Source: Eremophila alpestris peregrina
Lineage: Eukaryota; Chordata; Aves; Passeriformes; Alaudidae
Direction of reading: 5' to 3'
DNA: 64,000 nt
NCBI GenBank assembly: GCA_009792885.1
Contig: WMCF01000055.1
Coordinates: 2,866,255-2,930,254 of the forward strand
A program made the translations under genes and the position numbers. Numbering within the stretch: the stretch's first letter is position 1; each line of letters begins with the position of its first letter. The notes under the pieces were generated by a model, which was not told the origin of the DNA, did no database searches, and saw nothing but the letters and a program-made list of their open reading frames with translations. This document shows, piece by piece, positions 60,875-64,000 of this stretch.

Positions 60875-61658
60875 AGAGAATCATAGAATATTCTGTGTTG
60901 GAAGGGAACTAAAAGAATCATCAGCATCAAACTCCTGGCCCCCAAAATCACACCATGTGCCTGAGAGCAATGTTCTAAAGCTTCTTGCAGTCAGGTTTGG
61001 TGCTGTGACCACAGCCCTGGGCACCTGTTCCAGTGCCCAAAAGAACCCTTTCCTGATATCCAACCTAAACCTCCCCTGACACAACATCAGGCCACTTTTG
61101 ATAAGGCTTCCTCTCCAGACCCTTCAATATCCTTGTGGCCCTCCTTTGGACCCTCTCTAATGGTTTAATGTCTGTTTTATATTGTGGCACCCCAAACTGC
61201 CCCCAGCACTGGAGGTGAGGCCGCCCCAGAGCAGAGCAGAGGGGACAATCCCCCCCTTGCCTGGCTGGCCATGCTGGGCCTGATGCCCCCCAGGACAGGG
61301 TTGGCCCTCCTGGCTGCCAGGGCACTGCTGGCTCACATCCAACTTTCCATGGACCAGGACCCCCAGGTCCCTTTGCACAGCGCTGCTCTGCAGCCTCATT
61401 CCCCAGTCTGTCCATACAGCCAGGGTTGCCCTGTCCCAGGTGCAAATTCCAGCGCTTGTGTTACTTAAACCCCATGATGATTGCCCATCTCCCTAATTTA
61501 TCAAGGTCTCTCTGCCTTTGAGGGAGTCAGCAGCTCCTGCCAATTAAGTACCATTCCTCTACATTCTTTCAAGACTGTGTCCAAGCCATTGATGAAGATG
61601 CTGAAGAGAACAGGCCCTGAAATGGAGCCCAGCAGAACCCCAGAAGTGACTAGCAGGG
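60875..61658 (-). mobile_element. Large CR1 LINE 3' fragment with internal deletion, minus strand
   Basis: The 3' end is at 60875 (AGAATCATAGAATATTCTGT), followed rightwards by CACACCATGTGCCTGAGAGC, GGTGCTGTGACCACAGCCCT, CTGATATCCAACCTAAACCT, CACTGGAGGTGAGGCCGCC and, near 61585-61650, GATGAAGATGCTGAAGAGAA and AGAACCCCAGAAGTGAC. This is the minus-strand order of CR1 ORF2 C-terminal half plus 3' region. The minus frame ending near 60881 keeps the ORF2-tail motif QGRFRLDIRKGFF. Compared with the plus-strand copy at 18425-18918 about 145 bases are missing around 61085-61110. It is the longest CR1 here besides the ORF2 remnant, but frames are broken. Confidence 0.92.
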
Positions 61659-62808
61659 TTTGCTTCCGCCTTCAGGCATCTTAATGACTGAAATCAAACT
61701 GCTTAAATACTAGGTAAGAGCAGGCAAAACCAGTAGGCAAAAAATATAAAATAAAATATCAAGCTAAGAAAAAATTAAATTAAAACCTGTGAAATTTACT
61801 TGGTTCTGATTAAGCTGCCATGAATGCTAAAAGATCAACATGTCTACTTCAGTAACTATATACAATAAGACAAAGTCAATCTTAGCCAGGATCAGAGCCA
61901 AAATTACACAAATTGCAACCATATTTTTCTCTTAAAGGACACTGAAAAATTTAGATTTGTCATAACTAAGACTATTATCTGGATTGTGCTGCCATTCACC
62001 AGACAAAGGGCCCACATGTAAATATTAAATTGCTTAAAAACCAGCTACAGAAAACTTAAGGATCACCAGAGTTAAGCAGCCACAAATTCTGAAAACTCAA
62101 AGCTATTTTTTTACATTTATGTCAGAGATACAAGAATACAAGAATTATCTATTGGACAAGAACACTGCTTTAACATAAAAGATTCTATTTTACATATAAA
62201 GTCTCCATAAAGCCAAGCTATTGTATTAGAAGGTTACTATGCAGTGAACAGCTTCTTCTTCATCAATTGTAAATATCTAATTTACTATCCTAAGACTAGA
62301 AAGTAGATTTGCCTAACTCTTATTACTAAAACGGACTTTCACAAAACCATTATAAAGATCACTTTGTTATCTTAATATCCTACAGTGGTCACAATTTTGG
62401 TGAAAGAAAGAAGATTAAGAAGGATTTTGTGTCCATTCTCTATATAGCTAAATCCCTAAACTAATGATTAGAGTTATAAGAGCTGCAGTCCATTAGCTAA
62501 ATGCCATAATAAGGGCTACCATCTTGATTATATAATATTCTTTGAATGATTGATTATAGAAGTTTAGCATTTTAAATTGATGAACACTCATTCATTGTTT
62601 GTGAACTTTTAATGCACTACTTTTAAAACTGCAAAATGCCATGTGTTTCTAGAACCTTTTTCTAATTCAAAAGTCAGTATTGGGACTTACGTTCCTGCTG
62701 AAATAGGAACATGTTTTGGAAAATTAATACCTTTAAGAGTTTCCAGAATATTATTAAAGTACTGTTGCCATTGGAAGACAGAAACCAAGTTCATTTGAAA
62801 GCCTCTTT
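61659..62808. other. Unassigned AT-rich sequence
   Basis: No gene or known repeat recognised. Confidence 0.5.
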
Positions 62809-63165
62809 GTGGATTATGAACATTACCTCAAAGCAAAAGAAAAATGTTGCGAGGCACTGGGATGGTTAGTGCCCAGCTGTACAGAAATGTGTTCCATCCC
62901 TCCACAGAGATCTAAAGCGATTGCTGCTTTGCTGCAGGAGGAACTACAATGGCAGAGAGATGTTTCTGAAGTCCTCGTTCATTTATTATTTAGCAAAAAA
63001 AATTTTCCAGACTTCACTAAGACGTCCAGAAGCACCATGCAATACATTTCTTCGGATCCATCAGGACAAGCTACTTGTAAGAGTAATCACTATGTGGCAG
63101 ATTACCAAAAGGCAAAGGGGACATTGTTCTCAAGGCTTAGTGTGCTACTACCATCAAACCACTGA
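62809..63165 (+). other. Unassigned 118-codon open frame
   Basis: I do not recognise the product. The first half is charged and Cys/Glu/Leu-containing (AIAALLQEELQWQRDVSEVL) and looks more protein-like than most frames in the window; the second half does not. An overlapping 102-codon frame in another phase shows that openness here is partly chance. There is no visible promoter, splice context or poly(A) tail. It could be an exon fragment, a decayed pseudogene or noise. Confidence 0.12.
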
Positions 63166-64000
63166 GATAATTCTGGTAAATTTGTGTATTCTGGTGTTTA
63201 TTTACTATGGCAGGGTAGTAATTTTATAAAATAACTTTGCATTCATATTCTTGTAATTCAGTTGCTTAGAATCACTAGGAACCTTTTCACAAAGCAAAGG
63301 TCTGATTTCACACAGAGACAAGGTCTGATTCTTTCTTTCATACTGGTTCCTGTTATCCTTCCTTTAAGGTGTGGGGTTTGATCTTAGATGAATAGGAAAA
63401 CACTTTTATCAAAAGTAATTAGAATGGTAGGATGGTATAGAAAGGAATACATTGTTTCAAGCATAATACAATAGACAGATGTGTAAACAACTGATGCATT
63501 TCCTTAGTTATTTTCTCAAATTAAAAAAAAAAATAGCAATCTTTTTTCAAACTTGTTTTCAAGTCTTCTTATTTTTTCCCACAGGCTTTATGAGCTATTT
63601 AATACAATGTTTCAGCTATTCATACTGTAGTTGCATGAAACTAATCTAAAGACAACCAAATAAAGCTGATGCCTTTGTCCTCCTTTCTATGGATTCAGCT
63701 GTGGGTTAGGCCAGCAATGACAAGTTGCTGGTAGTGCAACACACTAATGGCTAAAATATTTTTGAACCCAGATAGGATAATTTTTTAAAAGCAATACACT
63801 GTGATCACCAGGGGATGGAAAGTCTTTTCTTTCTGGATGCGAACACTGATGGTAAGAGGATGAAGAGGAAAGATTTAGGGCATAAAAAATAAATCTCTTT
63901 GCTTCCTCTTGCAGAAATTAATAACAATAATAACTTTTCCCAATTACAAAACAAATTTTAAATTATATATATGCAGGCTTTTCTATGGTATCGCTTACTT
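63166..64000. other. Unassigned AT-rich sequence
   Basis: No gene or known repeat recognised up to the window edge. Confidence 0.5.

Noticed and set aside
1..64000. CRISPR array, bacterial operon, rRNA or tRNA genes, telomeric or satellite arrays
   Set aside because: No regularly spaced repeats, no Shine-Dalgarno-linked gene series, no rRNA signatures, no recognisable tRNA cloverleaf and no TTAGGG array were seen; the repeat content is that of a bird nuclear genome.

Overview
This window looks like bird nuclear DNA, most likely from a songbird-like lineage, and comes from an AT-rich, gene-poor stretch (intergenic desert or large intron). The evidence is about a dozen CR1 LINE fragments. The best-preserved ones end in the octamer tail ATTCTATG and carry the phrase AAGGTCCCTTCCAAC typical of avian CR1. 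There are also at least six endogenous-retrovirus LTR-like blocks with TATA-like and AATAAA signals. I found no credible host protein-coding gene, rRNA, tRNA, CRISPR array or operon. Long introns and deserts cannot be told apart here. Nearly all open frames are chance frames or run through repeats; the exceptions are decayed CR1 ORF2 pieces.

Layout. Positions 1-25,000 hold all the LTR material: an LTR end cut by the window edge (1-89), LTR-like blocks near 640-1445, 3454-4060 and 7611-8001, a well-bounded solo LTR at 10388-10917, another at 19788-20576 and another at 24152-24699. CR1 pieces lie at 3111 and 18425. Two copies of an unusual ~244-bp unit, a CR1 3' tail joined to non-CR1 sequence, flank the last LTR at 22465 and 24814. 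Positions 25,000-51,000 are repeat-poor, with only a short CR1 at 29449, an old CR1 at 41475 and small tandem repeats. Positions 51,000-61,700 are CR1-rich on both strands and include a decayed reverse-transcriptase segment (52672-53500) with a remarkable 38-bp fold-back hairpin inside it. The last 2.3 kb hold nothing I recognise.

The most striking single observation is probably not biology. At 47261-47279 there is an exact copy of the 19-bp Tn5 mosaic-end (tagmentation adapter) sequence between two identical 64-bp direct repeats, which is the expected signature of an untrimmed adapter read built into the assembly. The most interesting biological candidate is the chimeric CR1-tailed unit present twice with matching ends, which could be a small non-autonomous retroposon mobilised by CR1. 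I see no coherent multi-gene system in this window.
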